DNA from: Nitrospirillum iridis
GTDB lineage: Bacteria > Pseudomonadota > Alphaproteobacteria > Azospirillales > Azospirillaceae
Length of the DNA stretch: 64,000 nt
Assembly (NCBI RefSeq): GCF_014205765.1
Contig: NZ_JACIIZ010000004.1
Coordinates: forward strand, 372,001-436,000
Reading direction: 5' to 3'
Shown: piece by piece, positions 54,290 to 63,193 of the stretch
Layout of the letters: every line of letters begins with the position of its first letter
How positions within the stretch are numbered: position 1 is the first letter of the stretch
Notes under the pieces: model-generated
Database searches by the model: none
Told to the model about the DNA's origin: nothing
What the model saw: the letters and a program-made list of their open reading frames with translations, nothing else
Made by a program: the position numbers and the translations under genes

Positions 54290-55003
54290 ATGCCCCAGAC
54301 GCCCGACCGGTCCCCCGCCCCGCCGCCGCAAGCCGCTTGGCCCGCCGCGATCCTGTTCGACTTCGACGGCACGCTGATCGACAGCGCGCCGGACATCCTC
54401 ACCGGCATCAACCGCCTGCTGGACGAGGAAAACCTGCCGGCCCTGGACCTGGGGCAGGTGCATCAGTTCATCGGCGACGGCGCCCCGACGCTGGTGACCC
54501 GCGCCTTCGCGGCCACCGGCCGGCCGTTGGCTCCCGACTCCGTGCCCGCCATGACCGACCGCTACATGGCGATCTACGAGGCGCTGCCGGCCGATCCATC
54601 GTGCGTCTTTCCCGGGGTGGCGGAGACGCTGGCCCACCTCTGCGCCCACATCCCATTGGCGCTGGTGACCAACAAGCCGGAACGGGCCACGCATGCGGTG
54701 CTGCAGGCCATTGGCCTGAACAGCTATTTCAAGGCGGTGGTGGGCGGCGACACCCTCCCCACCCGCAAACCCCACCCTGGCCCCTTGCTTCACGCCATGG
54801 CCCAGCTGGGGGCGGAACCCGCCCGGACGGTGATGGTCGGCGACGGCGCCAATGATGTGACCGCCGGGCGGGCAGCGGGCGCCCGTGTCGTGTGTGTTAC
54901 CTATGGCTATCCACGAATGCCCGTGGAAGAACTGGGGGCCGATCGACTGGTCGACCATTTCCATGAGCTGCCGGCGGCCTTGCTGGACCTGTCCGTGGGG
55001 TGA
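54290..55003 (+). CDS. gph: HAD family phosphoglycolate phosphatase-like protein
   Basis: About 237 residues from the ATG at 54290. HAD motif I is ILFDFDGTLIDSAPDI, motif II is LALVTNKPE, and motif IV is VMVGDGANDVTAGRAAGA. The family removes phosphate from 2-phosphoglycolate, made during DNA repair or by Rubisco oxygenation. Substrate assignment is by family only, since HAD phosphatases vary. A Pro-rich N-terminus precedes motif I. Confidence 0.87.
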   Translation: MPQTPDRSPAPPPQAAWPAAILFDFDGTLIDSAPDILTGINRLLDEENLPALDLGQVHQFIGDGAPTLVTRAFAATGRPLAPDSVPAMTDRYMAIYEALPADPSCVFPGVAETLAHLCAHIPLALVTNKPERATHAVLQAIGLNSYFKAVVGGDTLPTRKPHPGPLLHAMAQLGAEPARTVMVGDGANDVTAGRAAGARVVCVTYGYPRMPVEELGADRLVDHFHELPAALLDLSVG

Positions 55004-55085
55004 GGGTGTCCTTTTCGGCGTTGCGCCGCCGGCGACAACGCCGCACCGTCACGTCGGTCAATAAGAAAGCCTTGAGGGAATTGGT

Positions 55086-56147
55086 ATGCAGGGAATTTTA
55101 GCCATCGGCCAGTCCAACCGCCTGCGCGTTGTGGCCGTATGCGGCGTGGCGTTCCTGCTCGCCATCGCGGAATTCCGGCTGCTCAGCTTCTACTTCTTCG
55201 ACTATCTCCTCCAGAACGTGGCGGCGGCGCAGGGCGTGCTGGACGGCCTGCCGCACTGGCGCGTTTACCAATCGCGCGTGCTGGGCCCCCTGGTCATGGC
55301 GGCGGTCAGCGGCCTGGGGCCCTCCTTCCTCAACGCCTATTTCATCACCGGGATCGCCACCCTGTCGGCCACGGCGGTGGTCATGTTCCGCGTCGGTCAC
55401 CGGCTGGCCGGCCCCCCCGGCGGATGGGCCGCGATGATGGGCCTGTTCGTCCTGTTTTCGGTGCTCCTGACCCGCCCCTGGCTTTATATCTGGGACTTCT
55501 TCATCCTGCTGATCGGCGCCACCTTCCTTCTGTTGGTGGTCCGCCGCGCGCCGTGGTGGGCGTTCCTGGCGCTGATGGGCGTGGCCTTCCTCAACCATGA
55601 AAGCGCGCTGTTCATCGCCATATGGATGGCAGGACAGGGTCTGGCCGACAATTGGACACGGTGGCGGCTGGACTGGCGGCGATGGGATTGGCGCCTGTTG
55701 GGCGCGGGCGTGGTTGGCGGCATCGCCGGCCTGGAACTGGTCGAGCTGCTGCGCGAACTGCTGCTGAAGCGCGAGATCGGACCGGAGCTGTTCCAGGATG
55801 CCAATCTGGCCGGTGATCATAGCGGCAGCATGCATATCAAGCTGCTGCGCAATTTTGAATCGATCATCGGATGGTTCGTCAGGGCCGACTATTCGTTCCC
55901 GTTCCTGGTTCCCTTGCTGCTGCTGTCCGCCTTGGCCGTGGCCGGGGTGCTGCTGGCCCGCCACCGCCTGAAAGTGGCGGGGCTCTCCCTCTATATCGTG
56001 GCCCAGGTGGCGGCCCTCCTGATCGCCGCTGAACTGGCGGAAACCCGCGTGCTGCTGCAACTGGCTCCGTTCCTGGCCCTCTCCCCCCTGCTGTTGAACT
56101 GGAACGGGGGGCAGGATGATGAGGCCGGCCAGTCCTCCACATCCTGA
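55086..56147 (+). CDS. Polytopic membrane protein of unknown function
   Basis: The protein has 353 residues with about eight to nine hydrophobic segments, for example VVAVCGVAFLLAIAEFRLL and FLVPLLLLSALAVAGVLLA. The pattern FDYLLQNVAAAQGVLDGLPH followed by a helix resembles the lumenal loop start of GT-C-type glycosyltransferases, but no catalytic motif is certain. GGGAATT precedes the ATG. The final ~15 residues are acidic (DDEAGQSSTS). No operon partner is visible. Confidence 0.65.
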   Translation: MQGILAIGQSNRLRVVAVCGVAFLLAIAEFRLLSFYFFDYLLQNVAAAQGVLDGLPHWRVYQSRVLGPLVMAAVSGLGPSFLNAYFITGIATLSATAVVMFRVGHRLAGPPGGWAAMMGLFVLFSVLLTRPWLYIWDFFILLIGATFLLLVVRRAPWWAFLALMGVAFLNHESALFIAIWMAGQGLADNWTRWRLDWRRWDWRLLGAGVVGGIAGLELVELLRELLLKREIGPELFQDANLAGDHSGSMHIKLLRNFESIIGWFVRADYSFPFLVPLLLLSALAVAGVLLARHRLKVAGLSLYIVAQVAALLIAAELAETRVLLQLAPFLALSPLLLNWNGGQDDEAGQSSTS

Positions 56148-56204
56148 CGCATCCTATGGAAAGGCCGCCCCGGTATTCCAGACACGGCCCCTCCCTGCCG
56201 ACAG

Positions 56205-56723
56205 CTATTTGGTGGCCGGGGTCGGCGGCACGCCGCCGCCTTGCACGGTGATGGTATAGGTCAGGGTCTGCGCCGGGCCGGTGGGCCAGTATATCTGGAG
56301 CAGGACGACATCGGTCCCGATGAAGCCAGGCGCCGGCTGGTACCAGAGTTGCTGTCCGGGCGCGGTCGCCTTGTTGCAGGAGGCGCGGGGATTGCCCGCA
56401 GGGAAGGACGGATAGTCCTTTTCCCCCTGCAAACGGGCCGTGCCATGGGTCGGTGACGTCAGGATACGGATATCCAGGCCGGGAACGACCGTGCAGTCCT
56501 CATGCAACGAGACGAAAAATCCCAGCTTCCGGTCCAGGTCGGCCGGCACCGTGCGAGCCACGGACAAATGTTCCGGCATTGGCATCCCGGCCGGGCGGGC
56601 AACGCCGGCGGCGGTCCCGCCGTTGGCATTCAGCGTGACGGGTGTCACGTCCACGCGCTGCATGCAGCCCGCGACCAGCGCCACGGCCGCCGCCGCAGCC
56701 ATCAAACGCCCAGTGATCATCAT
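56205..56723 (-). CDS. Hypothetical lipoprotein
   Basis: About 172 residues, with an ATG at 56723 and another at 56720. A signal sequence ends in lipobox VAGC (LMAAAAAVALVAGC). The mature part has ILTSPTHGTARLQGEK and WYQPAPGFIGTDVVLLQIYW, typical of Ig-like or cadherin-type exported domains (a PxxGFxGxDxV segment is common in such repeats). It probably sits in the outer membrane. There is no functional clue from neighbours. Confidence 0.7.
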   Translation of the reverse strand: MMITGRLMAAAAAVALVAGCMQRVDVTPVTLNANGGTAAGVARPAGMPMPEHLSVARTVPADLDRKLGFFVSLHEDCTVVPGLDIRILTSPTHGTARLQGEKDYPSFPAGNPRASCNKATAPGQQLWYQPAPGFIGTDVVLLQIYWPTGPAQTLTYTITVQGGGVPPTPATK

Positions 56724-56802
56724 GTCCCCAACGATTGGATTTCCCGAGTGGCGCCGGGTCAGGCGCCCTCATAGGTGGCATTAATCCAATCAGTGCAGCC
56801 AT

Positions 56803-56841
56803 GTGACAAACGGCCGCCCCTGGCATTCCTGGGCGGCCGTT
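56803..56841 (-). terminator. Intrinsic terminator of valS
   Basis: AACGGCCGCCC (56809-56819) and GGGCGGCCGTT (56831-56841) form an 11-bp stem. On the minus strand it is followed by TTTGTC. It lies 33 bases past the valS stop. Confidence 0.8.
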
Positions 56842-56873
56842 CATTGGATACAGCTGTTAAGGACTGACAGATG

Positions 56874-59522
56874 TCAGCCCAGACGGGCCAGCGCCTCGGC
56901 CAGCTTGGCGCGGGTGCCGTCAGCTTCCGCCCGGCGCTCGCGCTGTTCCTCGATCACTTCGGGCGGGGCTTTGTCAACGAAGTTGGGGTTGCCCAGCTTG
57001 GCATCGACCTTGGCGATCTCGCCCGCCAGCTTCTGGATTTCCTTGGCCAGGCGGGCCTTTTCCTTGTCGAGGTCGATGAAATCGGCCAGCGGCAGGACCA
57101 GCGTGGCCTCATCCACCACCGCCTGCACCGCACCGGTGGCTGGGGCATCATTCGTCAGGGTGATGTCGGACAGACGGGCCAGCTTCAGGATCAGGTCGCG
57201 ATGGGTGGCCAGGCGCACAGCCGTCTCCGCCCCCGCCCCCTTCACCAGTAGCGGCAGCTGGGCCGACGGCGGCACGTTCATCTCCGACCGGATGGTGCGG
57301 ATGGTGGAGATGAAGCGCACCACCCAGTCCATCTCAGCCTGCGCGCCCGCGTCCTTGTAGGCGGCCGGGTATTCCGGCCAAGCGGCGGTGATCAGGTCGC
57401 CCCTTTCCTGCCCCTCGCCCAGCTTCTCCCACAGCTCTTCCGTCAGGAAGGGCATGATGGGGTGCAGCAGATGCAGGATCTGGTCCAGCACCCAGGCGGT
57501 GACGGCGCGGGTCTCCGCCTTGGCGGCCTCATCCTCGCCCTGCAGGATGGGCTTGGTGAACTCCAGGTACCAGTCGCAGAAGCCGCCCCAAGCGAAGTGG
57601 TAGAGGGCGTTGGCGGCGTCATTGAAGCGATAGCCTTCCAGCGCCTCCGTCACCTGGGCGGCGCAGTCGGCCACGGCGCCCACGATCCAACGGTTGACCG
57701 TCTGGGTCAGGTCGGTGGGGGCGAAGCCCGGCACCGGCGCCACCTGGTTCATCTGGGCGTAGCGGGCGGCGTTCCACAGCTTGGTCGCGAAATTGCGGTA
57801 GCCCTCGACACGGGAGGTCGCCAGCTTGATGTCACGGCCCTGGGCCGCCATGGCGGTCAGCGTGAAGCGCAGGGCGTCGCAGCCGTACTGGTCGATCAGG
57901 TCCAGCGGGTCGATGACGTTGCCCTTGGACTTGGACATCTTCTGCCCCTTCTCATCCCGCACCAGGGCGTGGATGTAGATGGTGCGGAAGGGCACGTCGC
58001 CCATGAAGTGGATGCCCATCATCATCATGCGGGCGACCCAGAAGAAGATGATGTCAAAGCCGGTGACCAGCACATCGCCGGGGTAATAGCGCGCCAACTC
58101 CGGCGTCTTCTCCGGCCAGCCCAGCGTGGAGAACGGCCACAAGGCGGAGGAGAACCAAGTGTCCAACACGTCGGCGTCGCGGACCAGGGGCGTGGCGGCG
58201 CCGTAGTGGGCATCGGCCTCGCTCTGCGCCTCGGCTTCCGTCTCAGCCACGAAGTACTTGCCGTCCGGCCCGAACCAGGCGGGAATCTGGTGGCCCCACC
58301 ACAGCTGACGGCTGATGCACCACGGCTGGATGTTGCGCATCCACTCGTAGTAGGTGTTTTCCCACTGCTTGGGCACGAACTGGGTGCGCCCCTGCTCCAC
58401 CGCCTCCAGGGCGGGCTTGGCCAGGGTGACGGCGTCGCAGTACCACTGGTCGGTCAGCCACGGCTCGATGACCACGCCGGAACGATCGCCATGCGGCTGC
58501 ATCAGGGTGTGTGGGTCGATCTTCTCCAACAGGCCCAGCGCCTCGATCTCCTCCACCACCTTCTTGCGGGCGACGAAGCGGTCCAGCCCCTGGTACTCCG
58601 CCGGCGCGTGCTCGTTCAGCTTCGCGTCGCGGTCGAACAGGTTGATCATTTCCAGGTTATGGCGCTTGCCGACCTCGAAATCGTTGAAGTCGTGGGCGGG
58701 CGTGATCTTCACGGCACCGGTGCCGGTCTCGGGATCGGCATACTCGTCGGCGACGATGGGGATGCGACGGCCGGTGATGGGCAGGATGACGTTGCGCCCC
58801 ACCAAATCCTTGTAGCGCTCATCCTCCGGATGGACGGCCACGCCAGTATCGCCCAGCATGGTCTCCGGCCGGGTGGTGGCGACGGTGATGTACGTGCCGT
58901 CCAAACCTTCAACCGGGTAGCGGAAATACCACAGGCTGCCCTTCACCTCCTTCTGCTCGACCTCCAGGTCGGAGATGGCGGTGTGCAGCTTGGGGTCCCA
59001 GTTGACCAGACGCTTGTCGCGGTAGATCAGGCCCTGGCGGTACAGTTCCACGAACACCTTGCGGACGGCGGCGTTCAGGCCCTCATCCATGGTGAAGCGC
59101 TCGCGCGACCAGTCGGGCGAGGCGCCCAGGCGGCGCAGCTGGCGGGTGATGGTGCCGCCGGATTCGGCCTTCCACTCCCAGACCTTTTGCAGGAAGCCCT
59201 CACGCCCCAAGTCATGGCGCGTCTTGCCTTCCTTGGCCAGGTTGCGCTCCACCACCATTTGCGTCGCGATGCCGGCATGGTCGGTGCCGGGCTGCCACAG
59301 GGCGTCGCGGCCGCTCATACGCTTGTAGCGGATCAACAGGTCCTGCAGCGTGAAGGTCAGCGCGTGGCCCATGTGCAGGCTGCCCGTCACGTTGGGCGGC
59401 GGCATCATGATGGTGTAGGGCTGGGCGTTGCTGTCCACATGGGCGGCGAAGGCGCCCGAACGCTCCCAACGCTCATAGCGGCTGCGTTCGACATCGGCGG
59501 GGGAGAAGGTCTTGTCCAGCAT
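56874..59522 (-). CDS. valS: Valyl-tRNA synthetase
   Basis: ValS charges tRNA-Val. About 882 residues from the ATG at 59522. HIGH-type motif [17 protein letters not shown] near residue 45, KMSKSKGN near residue 525, an editing (CP1) domain between them and a C-terminal coiled coil ([20 protein letters not shown]) are all seen. It lies downstream of popZ behind a terminator, so it probably has its own promoter. Two tRNA-Val genes occur elsewhere in the window but are not linked to it. Confidence 0.97.
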   Translation of the reverse strand: MLDKTFSPADVERSRYERWERSGAFAAHVDSNAQPYTIMMPPPNVTGSLHMGHALTFTLQDLLIRYKRMSGRDALWQPGTDHAGIATQMVVERNLAKEGKTRHDLGREGFLQKVWEWKAESGGTITRQLRRLGASPDWSRERFTMDEGLNAAVRKVFVELYRQGLIYRDKRLVNWDPKLHTAISDLEVEQKEVKGSLWYFRYPVEGLDGTYITVATTRPETMLGDTGVAVHPEDERYKDLVGRNVILPITGRRIPIVADEYADPETGTGAVKITPAHDFNDFEVGKRHNLEMINLFDRDAKLNEHAPAEYQGLDRFVARKKVVEEIEALGLLEKIDPHTLMQPHGDRSGVVIEPWLTDQWYCDAVTLAKPALEAVEQGRTQFVPKQWENTYYEWMRNIQPWCISRQLWWGHQIPAWFGPDGKYFVAETEAEAQSEADAHYGAATPLVRDADVLDTWFSSALWPFSTLGWPEKTPELARYYPGDVLVTGFDIIFFWVARMMMMGIHFMGDVPFRTIYIHALVRDEKGQKMSKSKGNVIDPLDLIDQYGCDALRFTLTAMAAQGRDIKLATSRVEGYRNFATKLWNAARYAQMNQVAPVPGFAPTDLTQTVNRWIVGAVADCAAQVTEALEGYRFNDAANALYHFAWGGFCDWYLEFTKPILQGEDEAAKAETRAVTAWVLDQILHLLHPIMPFLTEELWEKLGEGQERGDLITAAWPEYPAAYKDAGAQAEMDWVVRFISTIRTIRSEMNVPPSAQLPLLVKGAGAETAVRLATHRDLILKLARLSDITLTNDAPATGAVQAVVDEATLVLPLADFIDLDKEKARLAKEIQKLAGEIAKVDAKLGNPNFVDKAPPEVIEEQRERRAEADGTRAKLAEALARLG

Positions 59523-59553
59523 GGCGGGCACCTGAAGTCACGGGCTCAAAAAG

Positions 59554-59595
59554 CGGAAAAAGGAAAAGGGCGGCGCGGGGTCCGGCGCCGCCCTT
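59554..59595 (-). terminator. Intrinsic terminator of popZ
   Basis: AAGGGCGGCGC (59566-59576) and GCGCCGCCCTT (59585-59595) form an 11-bp perfect stem. On the minus strand the tail reads TTTCCTTTTTCC. It sits between popZ and valS. Confidence 0.88.
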
Positions 59596-59627
59596 GACCG
59601 GGCAAAGGTGTAGCGAAGCGGCGCGCC

Positions 59628-60218
59628 TCAGTCGAGTCCGCGCCGTACCACCTTCTCGATCTCGCGCTTGACCAGACGCTCCACCAAGGACGGCAGGTTC
59701 TCATCAAGCCATTCGCGCAGGATGGGGCGGACCAGCACGTGCACGATCTCCTCCAGCGTGGTGTCGGAGCGACCGATGGGGCCATCGCCCGTCAGGCTGG
59801 GGCCGCCGCGGCGGAAACCCGACAGGCCGGAGAAGGCGCGGCTGGCCGCCTCCTCCGTGAATTGCGACATCAGGCGATCGTCGTCCATGGGCGGGGGACG
59901 GCGCGGCGGGGGGGGCGGTTCATAGGCGAACGGATCCGGCAGCGGCTCGGGCTCCGGGAAAGGCTCATCCGGCACAACCTCCGTCAGCTCCAGCACATCG
60001 TCCTCGGGCGGAGGCGGCGGCGGCGGGGGAGGAGGCGGGGGCGGCATGGGCACCGCCTCGAAAATGTCGTCCTCTGGTGGAGGTGGAGGCGGCGGTGGGG
60101 GAGGAGGCGGGGGCGGCGGCTCCTCGACCGGCGGGGCATCGGTGTCTTCGGAAATGATCCGCCGGATGGAGGCGAGGATTTCCTCCATCGAAGGTTCTTG
60201 TTGTGACTTGTCAGCCAT
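59628..60218 (-). CDS. popZ: PopZ-like polar organizing protein (DUF2497)
   Basis: The protein has 196 residues. N-terminal SMEEILASIRRIISEDTD and C-terminal LEEIVHVLVRPILREWLDEN, then LVERLVKREIEKVVRRGLD, are the two conserved helical parts of PopZ/DUF2497. The middle is an acidic, proline-rich disordered linker with two runs of 13-15 prolines. PopZ forms a polar matrix that anchors the chromosome origin through ParB in Caulobacter; the same role here is inferred. The order tolC-popZ-valS is common in alphaproteobacteria. Confidence 0.93.
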   Translation of the reverse strand: MADKSQQEPSMEEILASIRRIISEDTDAPPVEEPPPPPPPPPPPPPPPEDDIFEAVPMPPPPPPPPPPPPPEDDVLELTEVVPDEPFPEPEPLPDPFAYEPPPPPRRPPPMDDDRLMSQFTEEAASRAFSGLSGFRRGGPSLTGDGPIGRSDTTLEEIVHVLVRPILREWLDENLPSLVERLVKREIEKVVRRGLD

Positions 60219-60442
60219 TGTTGCCTAACCTGACCTATAACGGCGTGGACCTGTACCGCGCGGGCGCCCGCTCCGACATCTGGGGCAGCCTAGGGCAAGA
60301 ACAGTAAAAATGCCATTGGGTTAATCATTGGACGCGGCGGCCGCCAATGCTGGACAGTCGCATTTTCGCCCCGGTTCCCAGGGGGGCGCCTGTCCACCGG
60401 TATTGCAGGGCGCCGAGGCGAATAGGGCGGCCCCCGACTCCC

Positions 60443-60484
60443 GCAAAAGAATAGGGCGGCCCCACATCCCGGTGGAACCGCCCT
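60443..60484 (-). terminator. Intrinsic terminator downstream of tolC
   Basis: AGGGCGG (60453-60459) pairs with CCGCCCT (60478-60484). On the minus strand it is followed by ATTCTTTT. A stronger G/C hairpin (60495-60518) lies between it and the tolC stop. Confidence 0.65.
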
Positions 60485-60494
60485 GGCATCCGGC

Positions 60495-60518
60495 AGCGGC
60501 CCCGGAACCGGGGCCGCT
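60495..60518. repeat. Perfect palindrome directly after tolC
   Basis: AGCGGCCCCGG (60495-60505) and CCGGGGCCGCT (60508-60518) are complementary around two bases, a stem of about nine usable pairs. It lies 16 bases past the tolC stop and lacks a T-run. Confidence 0.6.
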
Positions 60519-60533
60519 TGCCCATTGATGGGC

Positions 60534-61946
60534 CTACTTCTCGATGGACGGGCCCCAGAGCTTGTCCTTGACCTCTTCGTAGTGGGCCTTGGCGTCGTAG
60601 ATCGGCACGTTCAGGCCCAACTTAACGGCGGTCAGGTCCCCGACCGACGACAGAACCTGATAGGCCGCCACCTGTTCGTCATGCTGGGCCTTCACCAGGT
60701 TCACCTTGGCGTTCACCAGTTCCTGTTCGGCGTTCAGCACGTCCAGAATGGTGCGCGAGCCCACCGACTGCTCCTGACGCACGCCTTCCAGCGCGATCTC
60801 GTTGGAGGCGACGGCGCTCTTGTACGCCTCGATCGCCGCGCGGGCGGTCATCAAGGACTGCCAGGCCTTCACCGCCGTCTCATCGGCTGAGCGCACCGCT
60901 TCCATCACCTGGGTGCGGCGCTGTTGCTCCGTCTGCTTGGCGCCCCGCACCTTGGCGGAGGTGCCGCCCCCCTCATACAGCGGGATGGTGACGCGGGCGG
61001 AGATGACGGCCGTGTCATACTGGGTGTTGGGCGTCGACTGGTCCCAGTTGCGGTAGTACTGGGCGGTGGCCGAGAGCTGCGGCAGCATCTGGCCGAAGGC
61101 GCCGTCCACAGCGTCCTGCGAGGCCTTGTGGTTGTAACGCGCACTCACGACCACGGGCGCCGACACCTCGGCGGCGGCCACGGCCTCCTCCTGGTTCACC
61201 GGCAGATGCACCACACGGGCCGGCTGCTTCAGCGTGCCGGGCATCTGGCCCATCAACTTGGCGTAGGTGGCACGGCTGGCGGCCAGCGAACCCTGGGACG
61301 AGATGCGATCCGCCGTGGCGCTGGCCAGACGCGACTCGGACTGGCTGACGTCAGTGCGGGTCAGCTCACCCACGCGGAAGCGGTCGCGCGACGCTTCCAG
61401 CTGACGGGTCAGCACCTGTTCGTTATTGATGTTCAGTTCCAGGACGGCCTGGTCCCGCACCACGTCAAGATAGGCGGTGACGGCGGACAGCAGCACTGAC
61501 TGTTCGGTGTCCAGCAGGCTGGCGCGACCAGCCTCAACCAGGTTTTCCGCCTGGCTGATGCCGGCCTGGATGGTGCCGCCGGCGTAGATGGCCTGATTGA
61601 CGGTCACGCCGCTCTGGGCCGGATTCATGTGCTCAATGAAGCGGCCCTGGCTCAGACGCTCCTTGCCCACGTTACCATCGGCGGTGACGGTGGGGAGCAT
61701 GGAAGCGCGGGCCTGCGGCACCTGTTCGTCCGTGGCCCGCTGGCCGGCGCGACCGGCTTCCAGTGTGGGATTGTTCTGATAGGCCTGGGTCAAGGCGTCT
61801 TCCAGCGTCTGCCCATGGGCCCCGCCCCCGGCCAGGATCAAGGCCAACGCCGTCAACGGCAGGGCGGCGGCCAGCCGACGAGCGCGCTTCACCCTATATC
61901 CGGTCCCCATGCCCTCAGCCCCATGTTCCGCGGTGTTCATTCGCAT
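60534..61946 (-). CDS. tolC: TolC family outer-membrane efflux protein
   Basis: About 470 residues. The ATG at 61946 has GGGGA about eight bases upstream; other ATGs lie at 61952, 61940 and 61910. A signal peptide ends at GGGAHGQ. The mature protein begins TLEDALTQAYQNNPTLEAGR, the usual OEP domain start, with the internal repeat (GTIQAGISQAENLVEAGRAS and LYEGGGTSAKVRGAKQTEQQ). TolC forms the trimeric outer-membrane duct for type I secretion and efflux pumps. Pump genes are not adjacent. It is downstream of pcm and ends in strong hairpins. Confidence 0.95.
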   Translation of the reverse strand: MRMNTAEHGAEGMGTGYRVKRARRLAAALPLTALALILAGGGAHGQTLEDALTQAYQNNPTLEAGRAGQRATDEQVPQARASMLPTVTADGNVGKERLSQGRFIEHMNPAQSGVTVNQAIYAGGTIQAGISQAENLVEAGRASLLDTEQSVLLSAVTAYLDVVRDQAVLELNINNEQVLTRQLEASRDRFRVGELTRTDVSQSESRLASATADRISSQGSLAASRATYAKLMGQMPGTLKQPARVVHLPVNQEEAVAAAEVSAPVVVSARYNHKASQDAVDGAFGQMLPQLSATAQYYRNWDQSTPNTQYDTAVISARVTIPLYEGGGTSAKVRGAKQTEQQRRTQVMEAVRSADETAVKAWQSLMTARAAIEAYKSAVASNEIALEGVRQEQSVGSRTILDVLNAEQELVNAKVNLVKAQHDEQVAAYQVLSSVGDLTAVKLGLNVPIYDAKAHYEEVKDKLWGPSIEK

Positions 61947-62137
61947 CGCCATTTTCCCCAAACACCTTAATAAATATTATGGCAAGGAGGCGGCGCCGCA
62001 CCCGCGCACGTGGTAGAGCGCCACCCTTAATCCCCATCGCGCGAAAGCGCCTTTAAAAACACTCTGTAACATGTCGGCTGGGCCGGCATAGGTCCACTTA
62101 AGGCCATACCCGGGGGCCTGTCCTGGCAGGACCGCCC

Positions 62138-62791
62138 TTAGAACACGAACTCGGCGCGGCGCTCGAAGCCCGGCAAGGGCTGAACCGCCGCGTCGAACAG
62201 GATGCGGTGCGACACGACGCCCCCCACCTTGCGGTAATAGCGCGCCTCGCCCAAGCCGGCGGCATTGATGACAACCGCCGCCAGGCGGCCGCCCTCGGGC
62301 AGCTGGTCCAAAAGGCTGGCCGGCACCTCGGGCACGGACCCATCCACCAGGATGGCGCCATAGGGGGCCTTGGCGGCATGGCCGGCGGCCAGGTCGCCCT
62401 GCACCACGGTGACGCCGGCGACGCCGGACAGGGCCTTGCGCGCGGCCTCGACCAGGGCGGGGTCGCTTTCCAGCGCCACCACCGAGCCGGCCAGTTCAGC
62501 CATGATGGCGGCGGAATAGCCGGTGGCCACGCCCACGGCCAGCACCTTGTCGGCCCGGGTCAGGGACAGTTCCTGGACCAGACGGGCCAGCACCATGGGC
62601 TCCAGCAGGTAGCGGCCGGGGGCCACGGGCACATCCTCGTCGACATAGGCGACGCCGGCCAGCGCCTCGGGCACGAACCGCTCACGCGGGATGGCCAGGA
62701 AAGCCTCCACCACGAAGGGGTCGGTGACCTTGTTGGGGCGAATCTGACCCTCGATCATGTTGACGCGGGCGGCGGTGTAGTCGGCGGCCAT
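62138..62791 (-). CDS. pcm: Protein-L-isoaspartate O-methyltransferase family protein
   Basis: About 217 residues from the ATG at 62791 (MAADYTAARVNMIEGQIRPN). PFVVEAFLAIPRERFVPEAL and motif I VLAVGVATGYSAAIMAELAG fit the PCMT family, which methylates isoaspartyl residues in damaged proteins. This short alphaproteobacterial branch sits next to tolC in many genomes. Its activity is not certain because the branch diverges from characterised enzymes. An 11-bp inverted repeat begins 4 bases before the start codon. Confidence 0.85.
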   Translation of the reverse strand: MAADYTAARVNMIEGQIRPNKVTDPFVVEAFLAIPRERFVPEALAGVAYVDEDVPVAPGRYLLEPMVLARLVQELSLTRADKVLAVGVATGYSAAIMAELAGSVVALESDPALVEAARKALSGVAGVTVVQGDLAAGHAAKAPYGAILVDGSVPEVPASLLDQLPEGGRLAAVVINAAGLGEARYYRKVGGVVSHRILFDAAVQPLPGFERRAEFVF

Positions 62792-62794
62792 GGG

Positions 62795-62880
62795 ATATAC
62801 CGATCTGATGGAAACGATGCGGAGGGGGCATGCGCCAGCCAGGCGACCCGCACATGCTTGAAAAACCAGGATCGGTATAT
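62795..62880 (-). promoter_or_regulatory. Long-range inverted repeat in the pcm leader
   Basis: ATATACCGATC (62795-62805) and GATCGGTATAT (62870-62880) are 11-bp perfect complements separated by 64 bases. On the minus-strand message the arm nearest the gene covers the position of the ribosome-binding site, so pairing could hide the start of pcm. Confidence 0.45.
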
Positions 62881-62972
62881 ATCGCCCCTGCCGCCGGATG
62901 ACAATTGGCGCCTGCACCGGGCGCCCTCCCCGGGGACACGTCATCGAAACGTCAGAAAGCGACGCCAGCATG

Positions 62973-63001
62973 CTTGACCGCCCCGACCGGCAACGCTATA
63001 G
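62973..63001 (+). promoter_or_regulatory. Sigma-70 promoter of tRNA-Cys
   Basis: CTTGAC (62973-62978) and CTATAG (62996-63001) are separated by 17 bases, close to the alphaproteobacterial consensus. The predicted start is about 55 bases before the tRNA. Confidence 0.75.
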
Positions 63002-63061
63002 AGGCGCCCTGCCCTGACCGCAGGCGCCGCTGGCCGGCCCCTCCGGTCGGTTCTCGTGGAT

Positions 63062-63135
63062 GGCGCGGTGGCAGAATGGTGATGCAACGGACTGCAAATC
63101 CGTGAATCCGGGTTCGATTCCCGGCCGTGCCTCCA
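63062..63135 (+). tRNA. tRNA-Cys (anticodon GCA)
   Basis: Acceptor GGCGCGG (63062-63068) pairs with CCGTGCC (63125-63131) with one G-U. The anticodon stem ACGGA/TCCGT holds loop CTGCAAA, anticodon GCA. The T loop is TTCGATT. Discriminator T and an encoded CCA end the gene. Confidence 0.96.
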
Positions 63136-63193
63136 AATCCTCCTTTCAAATATTCTCCCCTTGGTGGGCTGGCCCATGGATGCCGGGGCCGGA

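Larger units (their letters stand above)
60219..60533. other. Intergenic region between popZ and tolC
   Basis: These 315 bases lie between tolC's 3' end and popZ's start, both on the minus strand. They contain two tolC terminator-like hairpins (60443-60484 and 60495-60518) and a 15-bp direct repeat GAATAGGGCGGCCCC (60420-60434 and 60449-60463), one copy of which forms part of the first hairpin. The popZ promoter should lie in the remainder. No gene is visible. Confidence 0.6.

Noticed and set aside
57462..59597. Plus-strand open frame of 711 codons opposite valS
   Set aside because: Shadow of the valS codon structure; no domain, ribosome-binding site or protein-like composition.
62882..62971. 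Upstream extension of pcm to 62971
   Set aside because: The additional residues have no PCMT similarity and would cover the tRNA-Cys promoter; the ATG at 62791 gives the standard N-terminus.
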